DNA of 64,000 nt. Origin: Aulosira sp. FACHB-615 (lineage in GTDB: Bacteria; Cyanobacteriota; Cyanobacteriia; Cyanobacteriales; Nostocaceae). The stretch spans positions 1 to 64,000 of the forward strand of contig NZ_JACJSE010000024.1 in the NCBI RefSeq assembly GCF_014698045.1, given 5' to 3'. Below are positions 34,522-43,319 of this stretch, in pieces (the first letter of the stretch is position 1; each line of letters starts with the position of its first letter). A model generated the notes under the pieces. It worked only from the letters and a program-made list of their open reading frames with translations. It did no database searches and had not been told where the DNA came from. The translations under genes were made by a program, and so were the position numbers.

Positions 34522-34639
34522 AGGACTTACGCAAAAACCCTCTCGAATCCTCTTAACTTCGTGTCCTACCCTGCGGGAAGCCGCTACCGCGTCTATGCGC
34601 CCTTTGTGGTTCGTTTTTTCATGATTCTGCGTAAGTCCT
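34522..34639. mobile_element. MITE, AGGACTTACGCA family, copy C (118 bp)
   Basis: Perfect ends AGGACTTACGCA / TGCGTAAGTCCT. The core contains TACCCTGCGGGAAGCCGCTA and CCCTTTGTGGTTCG, the reverse complement of the words in copy A. Confidence 0.85.
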
Positions 34640-34732
34640 GAACTAAAAAAATTTAAGGGGTGATTTGGTAATCACCCCCATATTCCCCTCATATTAGAAT
34701 TTACTTTCAGCACCCTTGTTGTGAATCTACTT

Positions 34733-36346
34733 TTACTTTGAAATATTAACTAAACTTTCCACTTGAGCATTAGCTAAAGTTGGCGCAGTAAAAATTTGAG
34801 AGTAAAGGCTTGCTGGTTGTTGACGAGCTACAACAGGTAGAACTTGACGAGCGTGAGTTGCAATTTCTACTGTTTTCACATCATAAGTCTGCGTTACTAG
34901 TTTGGGATACAAACCAATACCGATGATGGGAAGTAACAGAGAAGCAGTGATAAACAACTCACGAGGTTTAACATCAGGAACTACAGCATCTAGATGTAAC
35001 TCTTCACTTTGCTTACCGTAGAACACTTGACGCAGCATAGACAGCAAGTAGATTGGTGTCAAAATCACACCGACTGCGGACAGAAGTACAACTACAATCT
35101 TGAAGCTGGAACTGTAAACATCACTGGTAGCAATACCGAGAAACACCATCAATTCGCCGACGAAACCACTCATTCCGGGCAAAGCCAGAGAAGCCATTGC
35201 ACCAGCAGTATACAAAGCGAAGGTTCTCGGCATTACCTTACCAATGCCACCCATTTTATCCATCATTAAGGTGTGGGTGCGTTCGTAAGTTACACCAGAT
35301 AAGAAGAATAAACTAGCAGCAATCAAACCGTGGGAAACCATTTGTAACACGGCTCCACTGATACCCACTTCTGTGTAGGAAGCTAAACCAATCAGCACAA
35401 ACCCCATGTGGGCAATTGAAGAGTAAGCCAAGCGGCGTTTGAGGTTGGTTTGAGCAAAGGCGCAGCAAGCACCGTAAACAATATTGACTACACCTAAGAT
35501 TGCTAAAACTGGAGCAAAGTAAACATGAGCGTTAGGTAACATTTCGATGTTGAAGCGAATTAAGGCATAACCACCCATCTTCAACAACACACCAGCCAAA
35601 ATCATGGAACCAGGTGCGGATGCTTCACCATGAGCATCGGGTAGCCAGGTGTGTAAGGGGAAGATAGGCAACTTCACACCAAAGGCAATTAATAAAGCAG
35701 CGTAAACTAATAATTCAAAAGCTTTAGGATATTGTTTCATTCCCAGAGATGCGATGTCAAAGGTGAAGTTGTCACCAGAGAAAGCCATCGCAAAACCGGC
35801 TACAAGAATAAATATGGAAGCAGCAGCAGTATAGAGAATAAATTTGGTAGCAGCGTAACGGCGTTTAGCACCACCCCAAATTGAAATCAGCAGGTATACA
35901 GGAACTAGCTCGATTTCCCACATCAGGAAGAACAAGAGCAAGTCTTGGGCAAGAAACACACCCAACTGGGCGCTGTACATCACCAACATCAACCCATAAA
36001 ACAATCGCGGCTTGTTGGTTACTTTCCAAGCCGCGAAGATTGCTAGGGTATTGATTAAGCCTGTTAACAAGATGAGGGGCATCGATAAGCCATCAACTGC
36101 TAAAGACCAATTTAAACCGATTTGGGGAACCCAGGAGTATTTTTCGACGAATTGGTAAGTTGAACTTTGGAAGTCGTAGCTACTCCAAAAGGCATAAATC
36201 ATTAAGGCAAAGTCCGCGATCGCTACACCTAAACCATACCAACGGACTGTTTTTCCTTCTTTGTCTGGAATTATGGGGATGGCTAGGGCAGCCACCAAGG
36301 GCAAGGCAATTATGGCAGTTAGCCAGGGAAAATCCATAGCATTCAT
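34733..36346 (-). CDS. ndhD1: NDH-1 subunit 4 (NdhD1-type)
   Basis: This 537-residue membrane subunit belongs to the proton-pumping NAD(P)H dehydrogenase-like complex of thylakoids (respiration and cyclic electron flow). About 14 hydrophobic helices are present. Landmark segments are LNWSLAVDGLSMPLILLTGL, FFLMWEIELVPVYLLISIWGG, FPLHTWLPDAHGEASAPGSM and RLAYSSIAHMGFVLIGLAS. The conserved Glu of MWEIELVP and Lys/His residues of the proton path are intact. I assign the D1 type by resemblance to NdhD1 proteins I remember; D2 is possible. Start ATG at 36346; a TTG four codons earlier is the alternative. Confidence 0.93.
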   Translation of the reverse strand: MNAMDFPWLTAIIALPLVAALAIPIIPDKEGKTVRWYGLGVAIADFALMIYAFWSSYDFQSSTYQFVEKYSWVPQIGLNWSLAVDGLSMPLILLTGLINTLAIFAAWKVTNKPRLFYGLMLVMYSAQLGVFLAQDLLLFFLMWEIELVPVYLLISIWGGAKRRYAATKFILYTAAASIFILVAGFAMAFSGDNFTFDIASLGMKQYPKAFELLVYAALLIAFGVKLPIFPLHTWLPDAHGEASAPGSMILAGVLLKMGGYALIRFNIEMLPNAHVYFAPVLAILGVVNIVYGACCAFAQTNLKRRLAYSSIAHMGFVLIGLASYTEVGISGAVLQMVSHGLIAASLFFLSGVTYERTHTLMMDKMGGIGKVMPRTFALYTAGAMASLALPGMSGFVGELMVFLGIATSDVYSSSFKIVVVLLSAVGVILTPIYLLSMLRQVFYGKQSEELHLDAVVPDVKPRELFITASLLLPIIGIGLYPKLVTQTYDVKTVEIATHARQVLPVVARQQPASLYSQIFTAPTLANAQVESLVNISK

Positions 36347-36648
36347 CACTTCTGACAATCGTTTTTTGTTTTCGCTTTTAATTACATTATATTAAGGAAT
36401 CGTTACTTTTGTAAACGTTATTTATCTCTAGAAACATTAAATTTTGGTTTTTGCTGAGAATATATACTCATCACTTCTCCTATTCTGCCCATAATCAGGA
36501 ATAAATACTCATCCAATTAGATGGCAAGTCCATTCTAGATATAAAGTTTTGTAACGTCAACAAAAACGGTGGCTTATACCACCGTTACATTTATTCATAA
36601 ATTATATGTCTCAAGGGAAAGTTTACCCTAAAGATGTTGGGTTGTGCG
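36347..36648. other. spacer with ndhD leader
   Basis: The right-hand part of the spacer must hold the ndhD promoter (minus strand); the left-hand part carries the terminator of the neighbouring coiled-coil gene. No gene is visible. Confidence 0.4.
36562..36586 (-). terminator. intrinsic terminator after the coiled-coil gene
   Basis: On the minus strand AACGGTGG and CCACCGTT pair around a 6-base loop and are followed by TTTTT. It sits 63 bases past the stop codon at 36649 and would end the thrB transcript. Confidence 0.8.
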
Positions 36649-37158
36649 CTAAACAATACGGTTGACAATCGTCCAAACTTCCCCATCAGAACGAACATAA
36701 GGAACGGAGATTGTCTTGAATCCGGTAATGAAAGGTTTGTAGTAAACCTGCCAATATAAAGGACTGAGATAATCAGCAGTGGCTTTTAACTGACGGATTT
36801 CGTCGGCTAATTCTGCTGCTAGTTCGTTAACGCGATCGGCGTGAACCTGTGCCACTTTTTTCGCTTCTTCTAGTTGTTGCTCGATGGTAAGTTGTTTGGA
36901 TTCAACTTGCCAACGTGCAAATTGGGCTTGTTTTTTTTGTAGCTGGGTTGTCAAAGCAGCGATCGCATCATCGATACCTTTGAGTTCCACTGATAACTGG
37001 GGATTTTCTCTGGCTTGACGACGGTACGCCTCAACAATTGCCGAAGGTGAATGATCATCGCCAGATATCCCATTATTTTGATTAAGTGCAGCCCGTTCTT
37101 GCTGAAGAACTTGAATTTCCGATTTGAGTGCTGCTATCTCGACTTGAATCTGCTCCAT
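36649..37158 (-). CDS. coiled-coil protein of unknown function
   Basis: This 169-residue soluble protein has long heptad-rich helices at about residues 1-35 and 60-130 (EIAALKSEIQVLQQERAAL; EEAKKVAQVHADRVNELAAE), then a short globular tail (YLSPLYWQVYYKPFITGFKT). I recognise no domain. I start at the ATG at 37158; the frame extends upstream only through heptamer-repeat DNA (GGGGAGT units at 37167-37200). It lies 70 bp behind thrB and is probably co-transcribed, ending at the terminator at 36562-36586. Confidence 0.7.
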   Translation of the reverse strand: MEQIQVEIAALKSEIQVLQQERAALNQNNGISGDDHSPSAIVEAYRRQARENPQLSVELKGIDDAIAALTTQLQKKQAQFARWQVESKQLTIEQQLEEAKKVAQVHADRVNELAAELADEIRQLKATADYLSPLYWQVYYKPFITGFKTISVPYVRSDGEVWTIVNRIV

Positions 37159-37228
37159 AGTTAAAAGTGGGGAGTAGGGAGTAGGGAGTGGGGAGTGGGG
37201 AAAATTTTTCATCTTCCTCCTGGCTGCT

Positions 37229-38143
37229 TCATAAAATTGTTGCGCCTTGGGTGTCTAAAGCAAGCGATCGCACTTCGGCATCAATACCTGCGTCTTTCCA
37301 AGCAGAAGCCATTGCCAATTCTACAGCTTGAGAATGTGCCGCATCCGCCAAAGCCAACAATGTCGGACCTGCGCCACTAATCACCATACCGAATGCACCA
37401 GCCGCCACCGCCGCCGCATTTACCGCATCGTAACCAGGAATCAAAGCTTTACGGTAAGGCTGATGCAACTTATCTTGTAAAGCAGCCCTTAACCATTCTC
37501 CTTTGCCAGTTTCCAAACCGCGTAACAATAATCCTAAATGGGCAGTATTGAAAATTGCATCTGCACGACTAAATTCAGTAGGTAAAACCCGCCGCGCTTC
37601 TGAGGTGGAGAGTTCAAAATTGGGAATCGCCACAACTGGGACAATCTTTTCATCCCAAGGTACATCACAAATTTCCCAACCAGTTTCACTAGTAGCCGCC
37701 AGACGACATCCGCCGATTAATGCTGGAACTACATTATCAGGATGTCCTTCCATTGCGATCGCCAACTCCATCACCTGCACCTGAGACAAAGGCTCACCCG
37801 CCAGTTGATTCGCCGCCACCAAACCACCAACAATTGCCGTCGCTGAACTACCCAAACCCCGCGCTAGAGGTACACCTAAACCAATCTCAATTTTCACAGG
37901 CGGTGGAGTCTGATCTATATATTGATATAACTTCAAAAACGCCTGATAAAGTAAATTACTCTCATCAGTTTGCACTCGTTCGGCTTCTGCACCTGTGACA
38001 TGAATAGTTAAACCACCTTCATCTAGGCGTGTAAACTTAAACTGGTTACACAGCGTCAAAGCTGCACCGATGCAATCAAAACCCGGCCCCAAATTCGCAG
38101 TTGTAGCGGGGACATTAACCGTAACAGAAGAAATAACAGACAT
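37229..38143 (-). CDS. thrB: homoserine kinase
   Basis: This 304-residue GHMP-family kinase phosphorylates homoserine for threonine synthesis. The N-terminal strand VNVPATTANLGPGFDCIG, the ATP-binding GLGVPLARGLGSSATAIVGG and the C-terminal GAFGMVISGAGPTLLAL motifs are intact. I chose the ATG at 38143 with AGGTGA upstream; a GTG at 38158 would add five residues. ThrC and Hom are not in the window. Confidence 0.95.
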   Translation of the reverse strand: MSVISSVTVNVPATTANLGPGFDCIGAALTLCNQFKFTRLDEGGLTIHVTGAEAERVQTDESNLLYQAFLKLYQYIDQTPPPVKIEIGLGVPLARGLGSSATAIVGGLVAANQLAGEPLSQVQVMELAIAMEGHPDNVVPALIGGCRLAATSETGWEICDVPWDEKIVPVVAIPNFELSTSEARRVLPTEFSRADAIFNTAHLGLLLRGLETGKGEWLRAALQDKLHQPYRKALIPGYDAVNAAAVAAGAFGMVISGAGPTLLALADAAHSQAVELAMASAWKDAGIDAEVRSLALDTQGATIL

Positions 38144-38303
38144 CTGCAAATAACTCACCTAACCAATCAACCAGCATCCCATGTAACTGGTTGATTTGTT
38201 CATTAAAGACACTAGTGATATGTGTGCTGACTCAGATATATTCTTGACACTAAGCTTATTTGGCCTAAACTTAAGCGGAAAACTGGTAAATTTTTATGTT
38301 TTT

Positions 38304-38606
38304 CTATTTGACTAATCTTAAGTCTATTTCCTTGTTGTATTCTCGGTAAGCAATGACTTTGCAATGTACTCTTTGTCCAACTGGTGGCCATAGGAAAGTT
38401 TCTTTCGGTAAACCAAGCGAATCATGATCGGCTCGCGTAACAATATCTATAATTCCGCTAAGTTTATAACTGTTTTGGTCTTGATCACCTAAACTTACAA
38501 AAATACCATAGGGTTTAACACTTATGACTTCACCATAAAATTTATGTCCAATAGGAAAGCTATCCTTAAGCTTTTCCCACTGAATTTCAATATCATTATC
38601 ATTCAT
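38304..38606 (-). CDS. S1-domain RNA-binding-type protein
   Basis: This 100-residue protein is essentially one S1/OB-fold domain (PIGHKFYGEVISVKPYGIFV ... VGQRVHCKVIAYREYNKEID). It probably binds RNA or single-stranded nucleic acid; no partner is evident. The ATG at 38606 starts directly before the fold; a longer frame to 38642 adds only spacer-derived residues. It begins the second accessory patch. Confidence 0.7.
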   Translation of the reverse strand: MNDNDIEIQWEKLKDSFPIGHKFYGEVISVKPYGIFVSLGDQDQNSYKLSGIIDIVTRADHDSLGLPKETFLWPPVGQRVHCKVIAYREYNKEIDLRLVK

Positions 38607-38723
38607 ATAATTGCTAGAAGTTCTCGCAGGGTGCGATCGCATTAAAAATGCAACTACAGTTTAATGGTTAAGATTACTAGATGTATAAAATTATTCTTAG
38701 ACCTTCTTTGTCTATTTCCTCTT

Positions 38724-39479
38724 TCAAGCTTCTTCTTGCGTGTGTAAACTTTGTACTTTCAAAACAAGTTTTTCCTCAATTACTTCAACCGCGCTTAGTT
38801 TACTCAGAACCAAGCCCATACTTTCTTGCCATTCAAGTGTTTTATCTAATCTAAAAATACAATCAAGCAGTTTAGATTGAACAAGAGGTTTTGGAATAGG
38901 TATGTGCTGTTCCTGATCAACAGGTTTATAATTTTTCTGAATTACTAATTTCGATTCTAACAACGCACCATCATCTGTGATAAAGATAATTTTGGATTTA
39001 GAGCTTTCGTAGCAATCTGAATTAAAGGGCATAAAATTTGCTGCGTTCTCATAAATTTCATTCCCTTTAATTTCATAATATTCAGGCATGGATAGAGCGT
39101 TACTTCCAGATTTATTAGGTGTAACGCCCTTCGTACGTAAGCAGTTGATGTCATTTTCTGCCAATTTTAATTCGGCATCTTGACCATCCTCTACAGCTTT
39201 GACAAAAGATTCCACACGTTTTCTAACTACACGATATTCTTCATAGTTAGTTACATAAACTGGAAAATCAGCCAACGTTTGTGGAATATTTTGACCTTCC
39301 ACAATATTTTGAAATGTTTTTCTAAACTTCTGAAGATTGTAAAATAACCAAACGATACCTAGAACAAAAACAATAACTAATACATAATCTAATAAAGGAT
39401 ATTTATGAGATAAAAAGACCAAAATTACAGCTATGTAAAGAGGGCTGAAGCTTACTAAAATCTGTATAGCTCTACGCAT
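38724..39479 (-). CDS. membrane protein of unknown function
   Basis: This 251-residue protein has two hydrophobic segments near the N-terminus (about 5-24 and 30-48) followed by a soluble, mixed-charge domain predicted to lie in the cytoplasm. No motif is recognised. Codon use is AT-rich like its neighbours in the accessory patch. The flanks are an S1 protein and a broken toxin-antitoxin locus. Confidence 0.6.
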   Translation of the reverse strand: MRRAIQILVSFSPLYIAVILVFLSHKYPLLDYVLVIVFVLGIVWLFYNLQKFRKTFQNIVEGQNIPQTLADFPVYVTNYEEYRVVRKRVESFVKAVEDGQDAELKLAENDINCLRTKGVTPNKSGSNALSMPEYYEIKGNEIYENAANFMPFNSDCYESSKSKIIFITDDGALLESKLVIQKNYKPVDQEQHIPIPKPLVQSKLLDCIFRLDKTLEWQESMGLVLSKLSAVEVIEEKLVLKVQSLHTQEEA

Positions 39480-39485
39480 TTTTTG

Positions 39486-39593
39486 CTAATTATTCTTATT
39501 ACAAAAATAATGATGACTCACTTTCTCAAATTTATTATTCCCAGTTAAAGTGCAAACTAATAGGTTCGCCCACCAAATTTCGCCCCTATACAT
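39486..39593 (-). pseudogene. MazF/PemK toxin stump
   Basis: Immediately overlapping the antitoxin stop codon (TAATG), a frame begins MYRGEIWWANL, the typical opening of MazF/PemK RNase toxins. After about 11 codons the similarity ends and the frame closes at codon 36. The rest of the roughly 110-residue toxin is gone, so the toxin is dead. Confidence 0.65.
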
Positions 39594-39829
39594 TACCAAT
39601 CCTCTTGAGACAGCGACATAAATTGCATCTTTGCCAACACTGGATCTAGTTCAGCAGATTCTTGAGAATAAACTTGGTTTAGCTGGTTCAGAATTTGATT
39701 CCGGTTGTGCTTTTGCAGATACGCTTGCAATGCTTTTGTATAAAGTTCACTGTGCGATATTCCTAAGTGTTTAGCCAGAGCTTCTGCTTCTTCAAAAACT
39801 GAATCTGGTAGCGAAATAGCAGTTTTCAT
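39593..39829 (-). CDS. orphan ribbon-helix-helix antitoxin (MazE/ChpI-like)
   Basis: This 78-residue protein has an N-terminal RHH fold (MKTAISLPDSVFEEAEALAK, LGISHSELYTKALQAYL) and a flexible acidic tail, as in antitoxins that partner MazF/PemK. The start is the ATG at 39829 directly before the fold; the frame is open further upstream without support. The toxin normally encoded next survives only as a stump of about 11 codons. The protein may now be neutral, or act as an anti-toxin against related modules. Confidence 0.75.
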   Translation of the reverse strand: MKTAISLPDSVFEEAEALAKHLGISHSELYTKALQAYLQKHNRNQILNQLNQVYSQESAELDPVLAKMQFMSLSQEDW

Positions 39830-39925
39830 AGGGGTTTTGACTGTAATCGCCGATATTTCTAGTTTTACCTTAGTTATACCAAGCTTGCAATATGCCTCAA
39901 GCCACTGAAACATCCCTCTGTTTAA

Positions 39926-40393
39926 CTATTTTTGAAAAACTGCTTGTAAATGAGTTCTCAAATTTTCTAGATTTTCCCAGCGAGACATGAGTTTTTCGCC
40001 AGTTAGTAATTTTGCTTTCGTATCGAACAAACCCCAATTCGCTTGCATTACTTCTTTATCAACGGGAATATTACTAGGGTTATTGAAATCAGCTACCCAA
40101 TGAACCTTCACCCATCTAAAAATACCCCACTGATCTGATTCGTTCCATTGGAGTTTATCTTCGCTTCCTTCATTAACCAGTTCAACTATATGCGTCAAGT
40201 ATCGCTCTTGATCGAATGGGTTCTGGGACAGGATGATTAATGCGCCTTTCGGTAAGTGTAAGGCATGGTTTTCTACTCCTACACCCTGTTTAAAGTTTAA
40301 GTGGTAGTATCCGCTAACTTTGTAGTACTCATAAGCCCATTTTTTCCCATCATCACTTATATTCTTAATGTATTCCAGACGAGAAAAATCCAT
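39926..40393 (-). CDS. hypothetical protein, possibly PUA/EVE-like
   Basis: This 155-residue soluble protein has GALIILSQNPFDQERYLTHI, WGIFRWVKVHWVADF and PVDKEVMQANWGLFDT. The pattern of a beta strand after a substrate-type loop and a WG-rich strand recalls PUA/EVE-like folds that read modified bases, but I cannot prove this. I prefer the ATG at 40393 over one five codons earlier. It lies between the antitoxin remnant and xisI on the same strand. Confidence 0.6.
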   Translation of the reverse strand: MDFSRLEYIKNISDDGKKWAYEYYKVSGYYHLNFKQGVGVENHALHLPKGALIILSQNPFDQERYLTHIVELVNEGSEDKLQWNESDQWGIFRWVKVHWVADFNNPSNIPVDKEVMQANWGLFDTKAKLLTGEKLMSRWENLENLRTHLQAVFQK

Positions 40394-40528
40394 TATTTTG
40401 CCTACCAAAGATTTGCAATCACCACTGTAACTTTATTTACTATCAACGTCAATTTTTATACTCTAAAATACTAATTAATCTTTCTCGGTGTTGCGTATTA
40501 ATTTACCTAAGAGTCGCAAGTAAGCATT

Positions 40529-40864
40529 TTAAGCAATGGCAAATCCTGTATATTGCCTAACATCAGGCTCATGAAATCCTAAAACAATATCTTCTTTAGG
40601 GATACCAGCTTGCACAAGTTCGTTTGCAATACCATCTTCGGTATTATCGCACTGAATCCAAACTTTACCGTTAATAATTTCAATATGAATTAAACAACTG
40701 TGGAGGTGTTGTTTATCGTTCCAACCTTCAGAAATAATCAAATACTCGTCATTTTCTGAATCAAATGCTGCTCGATTACGAATATCAGCATTGGCGTAAG
40801 AAATGTTCAGATATGATTTGAGTATGTTACGGATTATATTTTGGTAAGTTTCTAGTCTATCCAT
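40529..40864 (-). CDS. xisI: XisI-family protein
   Basis: This 111-residue protein is of the XisI family, first known as one of three proteins needed to excise the fdxN element in Anabaena heterocysts. It matches the family over its full length (YQNIIRNILKSYLNISYANA, DEYLIISEGWND, HIEIINGKVWIQCDNTEDGI, GIPKEDIVLGFHEP). It overlaps xisH by 13 bp. XisF, the recombinase, is absent, so this is one of the free-standing XisH-XisI pairs common in filamentous cyanobacteria. Confidence 0.93.
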   Translation of the reverse strand: MDRLETYQNIIRNILKSYLNISYANADIRNRAAFDSENDEYLIISEGWNDKQHLHSCLIHIEIINGKVWIQCDNTEDGIANELVQAGIPKEDIVLGFHEPDVRQYTGFAIA

Positions 40865-41268
40865 GTGGTAATTGCCTCCACTTGTGAGTCGAATACAATC
40901 AGTTTTACGGTATTGTCTTCCAATAAAATTTTGCCAATTTCTTCTGCAAAAATTTTGTTAAATACTGTGTCACGAATAGCTAAATAAAGAATTCTCTCTG
41001 ATTCAAGACGTTGCAAAATTTTTTCATACAAAATGTATTGACCGAGAGCATTTTTGAGGTCTTCTACTTCCGACATACCAACAAAACTTTTTATCTCTAC
41101 AGCTATCTTTTTTCCCTGTTTTTCTGCTGCCAAAAGTTTTTCTGCTGCTAAGTCAATAAAAATATCTTTCTTGCCAATTTTCAGGCTAAGTGGGTCATGA
41201 GTAATCTGCCACCCATCTTTAATAAGGGCGTTTTTTACACAATCATGATAAATGTCTTTGGCTGGCAT
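40852..41268 (-). CDS. xisH: XisH-family protein (PD-(D/E)XK fold)
   Basis: This 138-residue protein starts MPAKDIYHDCVKNALIKDGW and has IFIDLAAEK and IAVEIKSF, the D ... E-x-K pattern of a PD-(D/E)XK nuclease, as known for XisH. Its end overlaps xisI, so the two are translated together. Its start overlaps the small antitoxin-like gene upstream. Role beyond fdxN-element excision is unknown. Confidence 0.93.
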   Translation of the reverse strand: MPAKDIYHDCVKNALIKDGWQITHDPLSLKIGKKDIFIDLAAEKLLAAEKQGKKIAVEIKSFVGMSEVEDLKNALGQYILYEKILQRLESERILYLAIRDTVFNKIFAEEIGKILLEDNTVKLIVFDSQVEAITTWID

Positions 41269-41422
41269 TACGTAATTGATTTTTACCTTCCAATTGAGTG
41301 GCTACTTCTAATCCTCGCATAACTTTCTCTATGACATACAAATGGTATTGAATATCTTCAATTGAGCAATCATCTGGTATTTGCTGCAAAAGAGATTGAA
41401 CTTTATCTTTTGTGGTACTCAT
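41243..41422 (-). CDS. truncated antitoxin-like small protein
   Basis: This 59-residue frame begins MSTTKDKVQSLLQQIPDDCS and IEDIQYHLYVIEKVMRGLEV. It shares the pattern of the antitoxin at 57877-58062 (V-LL-x-P-x-S-x-DI-x-V-x-GL). The usual last 20 residues that follow GLEVADxEG and bind the toxin are replaced by unrelated residues read across the xisH start. No toxin gene lies next to it. It overlaps xisH by 26 bp. No ribosome binding site is evident, so expression is uncertain. Confidence 0.55.
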   Translation of the reverse strand: MSTTKDKVQSLLQQIPDDCSIEDIQYHLYVIEKVMRGLEVATQLEGKNQLRNASQRHLS

Positions 41423-41449
41423 AGACTGAATATTTAATATTAGTTTTTC

Positions 41450-41468
41450 GGCTGGGTAATACCCAGCC
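41450..41468. repeat. GGCTGGGT/ACCCAGCC palindrome
   Basis: A perfect short palindrome 9 bp after thrS. No T tract follows on the minus strand, so I do not call it a terminator. It resembles the arms at 25212-25271. Confidence 0.6.
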
Positions 41469-41477
41469 TAGTTTGTA

Positions 41478-43319
41478 CTAGAAGTTATCGAAATTAGCGA
41501 TCGCATCTTTCAATTTCTGCACCACTTCATCTACAGAAATTGCGCCTAATTCCCCAGAAGCACGGGTACGGATGCTTAAGGAGTTGGTTTCAACTTCTTT
41601 TGCACCTACCACTGCCATTACTGGTATTTTATCTTTTTCGGCGTTGCGGATTAATTTACCCAAGCGATCGCCACTGGTGTCAACTTCGGCACGGATACCC
41701 AAGGTCAGCATTTTCGCTACTACAGATTTCGCAAACTCTAGCTGTGCATCACTGACAGATAGCAATCGGATTTGCACAGGTGCTAACCACAAGGGGAAAT
41801 CACCTGCATACTCTTCAATTAATATCCCAATCAGTCGTTCTAAGGAACCGAACGGTGCGCGGTGAATCATCACCGGACGTTTGCGCGAACCATCTTCAGC
41901 AACGTACTCTAAATCAAAGCGTTCTGGTAAGTTATAGTCAACTTGCACAGTCCCTAATTGCCATTCTCTTTCCAACGCATCTTTAAAGATAAAGTCAAGC
42001 TTCGGCCCATAAAATGCAGCTTCCCCAATACCTTCAAAATGTTCCATTCCTAGCTGTTGAACAGCGCGGCGAATTGCACCTTCGGCTTTATCCCAAACCT
42101 CATCGCCACCAATATATTTATCACTAGCAGGGTCACGGAAACTCAATCTGGCTTTAAAGTTCTTCAGTTGTAGTTTATTGAACACCGATAAAATCAAATC
42201 CACCACGTTCAGGAATTCGCTATCGAGTTGTTCTGGGGTGACAAACAAGTGTGAGTCATCCACAGTAAAACCGCGCACTCTGGTTAAACCGCCTAATTCC
42301 CCTGACTGTTCATAGCGGTAGACCGTGCCAAACTCAGCCAAGCGCATCGGTAGTTCCCGATAAGAGCGTAATTCACTCTTATATATTTGGATGTGGAAGG
42401 GACAGTTCATTGGCTTCATGACAAAGCCTTGCTCAAGTGCTGCGGCGGCTTCATCCTCAGCCATTAAGGGAAACATATCTTCTTTATACTTTTGCCAGTG
42501 ACCGGAAGTTTTAAATAAATCCACCCTCGCAATGTGGGGAGTCACCACAGGTAAATATCCACGCTTGAGTTGTTCTTGCTTGAGGAAGTCTTCTAAGATA
42601 CTCCGCAATAAAGTGCCTTTGGGAGTCCATAAAGGTAAACCCGGCCCCACTAAGTCGGAGAAGATAAATAAACCCAATTCTTTACCGAGTTTGCGATGGT
42701 CACGGCGCTGTGCTTCTTCTTTGCGGCGCTTGTATTCAGCTAGTTGTTCGGGAGTTTCCCAAGCAGTACCGTAAATGCGCTGTAGTTGCGCTTTGGTTTC
42801 ATCCCCACGCCAATATGCACCCGCAACGCTTTCTAAATCAATGGCTTTGGGGTTTAATTCTTGAGTATTTTCAACGTGAGGCCCGGCGCACAAATCCCAC
42901 CATTGATCACCCAAGTGATAAATAGTAATCGGTTCTTTTAAATCTGCCAGAATTTCTAATTTATAAGGCTCGTTGATTGCCTGAATGCGGCGTTCGGCTT
43001 CTTCCCGGCTGACTTCTTCTCTAATTACTGGCAATTTGCGATTAATAATCTTCGCCATCTCTTTTTGGATGGCTTTGAGGTCTTTGTCAGTAAATGGCTC
43101 TGGACTGTCAAAATCGTAATAAAATCCATTTTCAATCCAGGGGCCGATTGTAACTTGCGCCTTGGGAAACAGCTTCTGCACTGCCATTGCCATCACATGA
43201 GAAGTTGTGTGGCGAATCTTTTTTAAAGTCTCTGATTCGCTGGTACGGGGTAAAGAAATTTTTTCTGGTTGTTCTGCTTGATGCAGATTTTGATTAGGCG
43301 ACATTGGCTGCTGAACCAT
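41478..43319 (-). CDS. thrS: threonyl-tRNA synthetase
   Basis: This 613-residue class II synthetase charges tRNA-Thr. It lacks the N-terminal TGS domain and begins at the editing domain (HTTSHVMAMAVQKLF; CAGPHVENTQEL). The catalytic core shows motif 2 (GTVYRYEQSGELGGLTRVRG) and motif 3 (RAPFGSLERLIG), and the anticodon-binding domain is at the C-terminus. Filamentous cyanobacteria can have two ThrRS types; this one retains editing residues. I prefer the ATG at 43319; the frame to 43385 adds unlikely residues. Confidence 0.95.
   Translation of the reverse strand: MVQQPMSPNQNLHQAEQPEKISLPRTSESETLKKIRHTTSHVMAMAVQKLFPKAQVTIGPWIENGFYYDFDSPEPFTDKDLKAIQKEMAKIINRKLPVIREEVSREEAERRIQAINEPYKLEILADLKEPITIYHLGDQWWDLCAGPHVENTQELNPKAIDLESVAGAYWRGDETKAQLQRIYGTAWETPEQLAEYKRRKEEAQRRDHRKLGKELGLFIFSDLVGPGLPLWTPKGTLLRSILEDFLKQEQLKRGYLPVVTPHIARVDLFKTSGHWQKYKEDMFPLMAEDEAAAALEQGFVMKPMNCPFHIQIYKSELRSYRELPMRLAEFGTVYRYEQSGELGGLTRVRGFTVDDSHLFVTPEQLDSEFLNVVDLILSVFNKLQLKNFKARLSFRDPASDKYIGGDEVWDKAEGAIRRAVQQLGMEHFEGIGEAAFYGPKLDFIFKDALEREWQLGTVQVDYNLPERFDLEYVAEDGSRKRPVMIHRAPFGSLERLIGILIEEYAGDFPLWLAPVQIRLLSVSDAQLEFAKSVVAKMLTLGIRAEVDTSGDRLGKLIRNAEKDKIPVMAVVGAKEVETNSLSIRTRASGELGAISVDEVVQKLKDAIANFDNF

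Noticed and set aside
41450..41468. Palindrome after thrS as terminator
   Set aside because: No T tract follows on the minus strand; better seen as a dispersed repeat.
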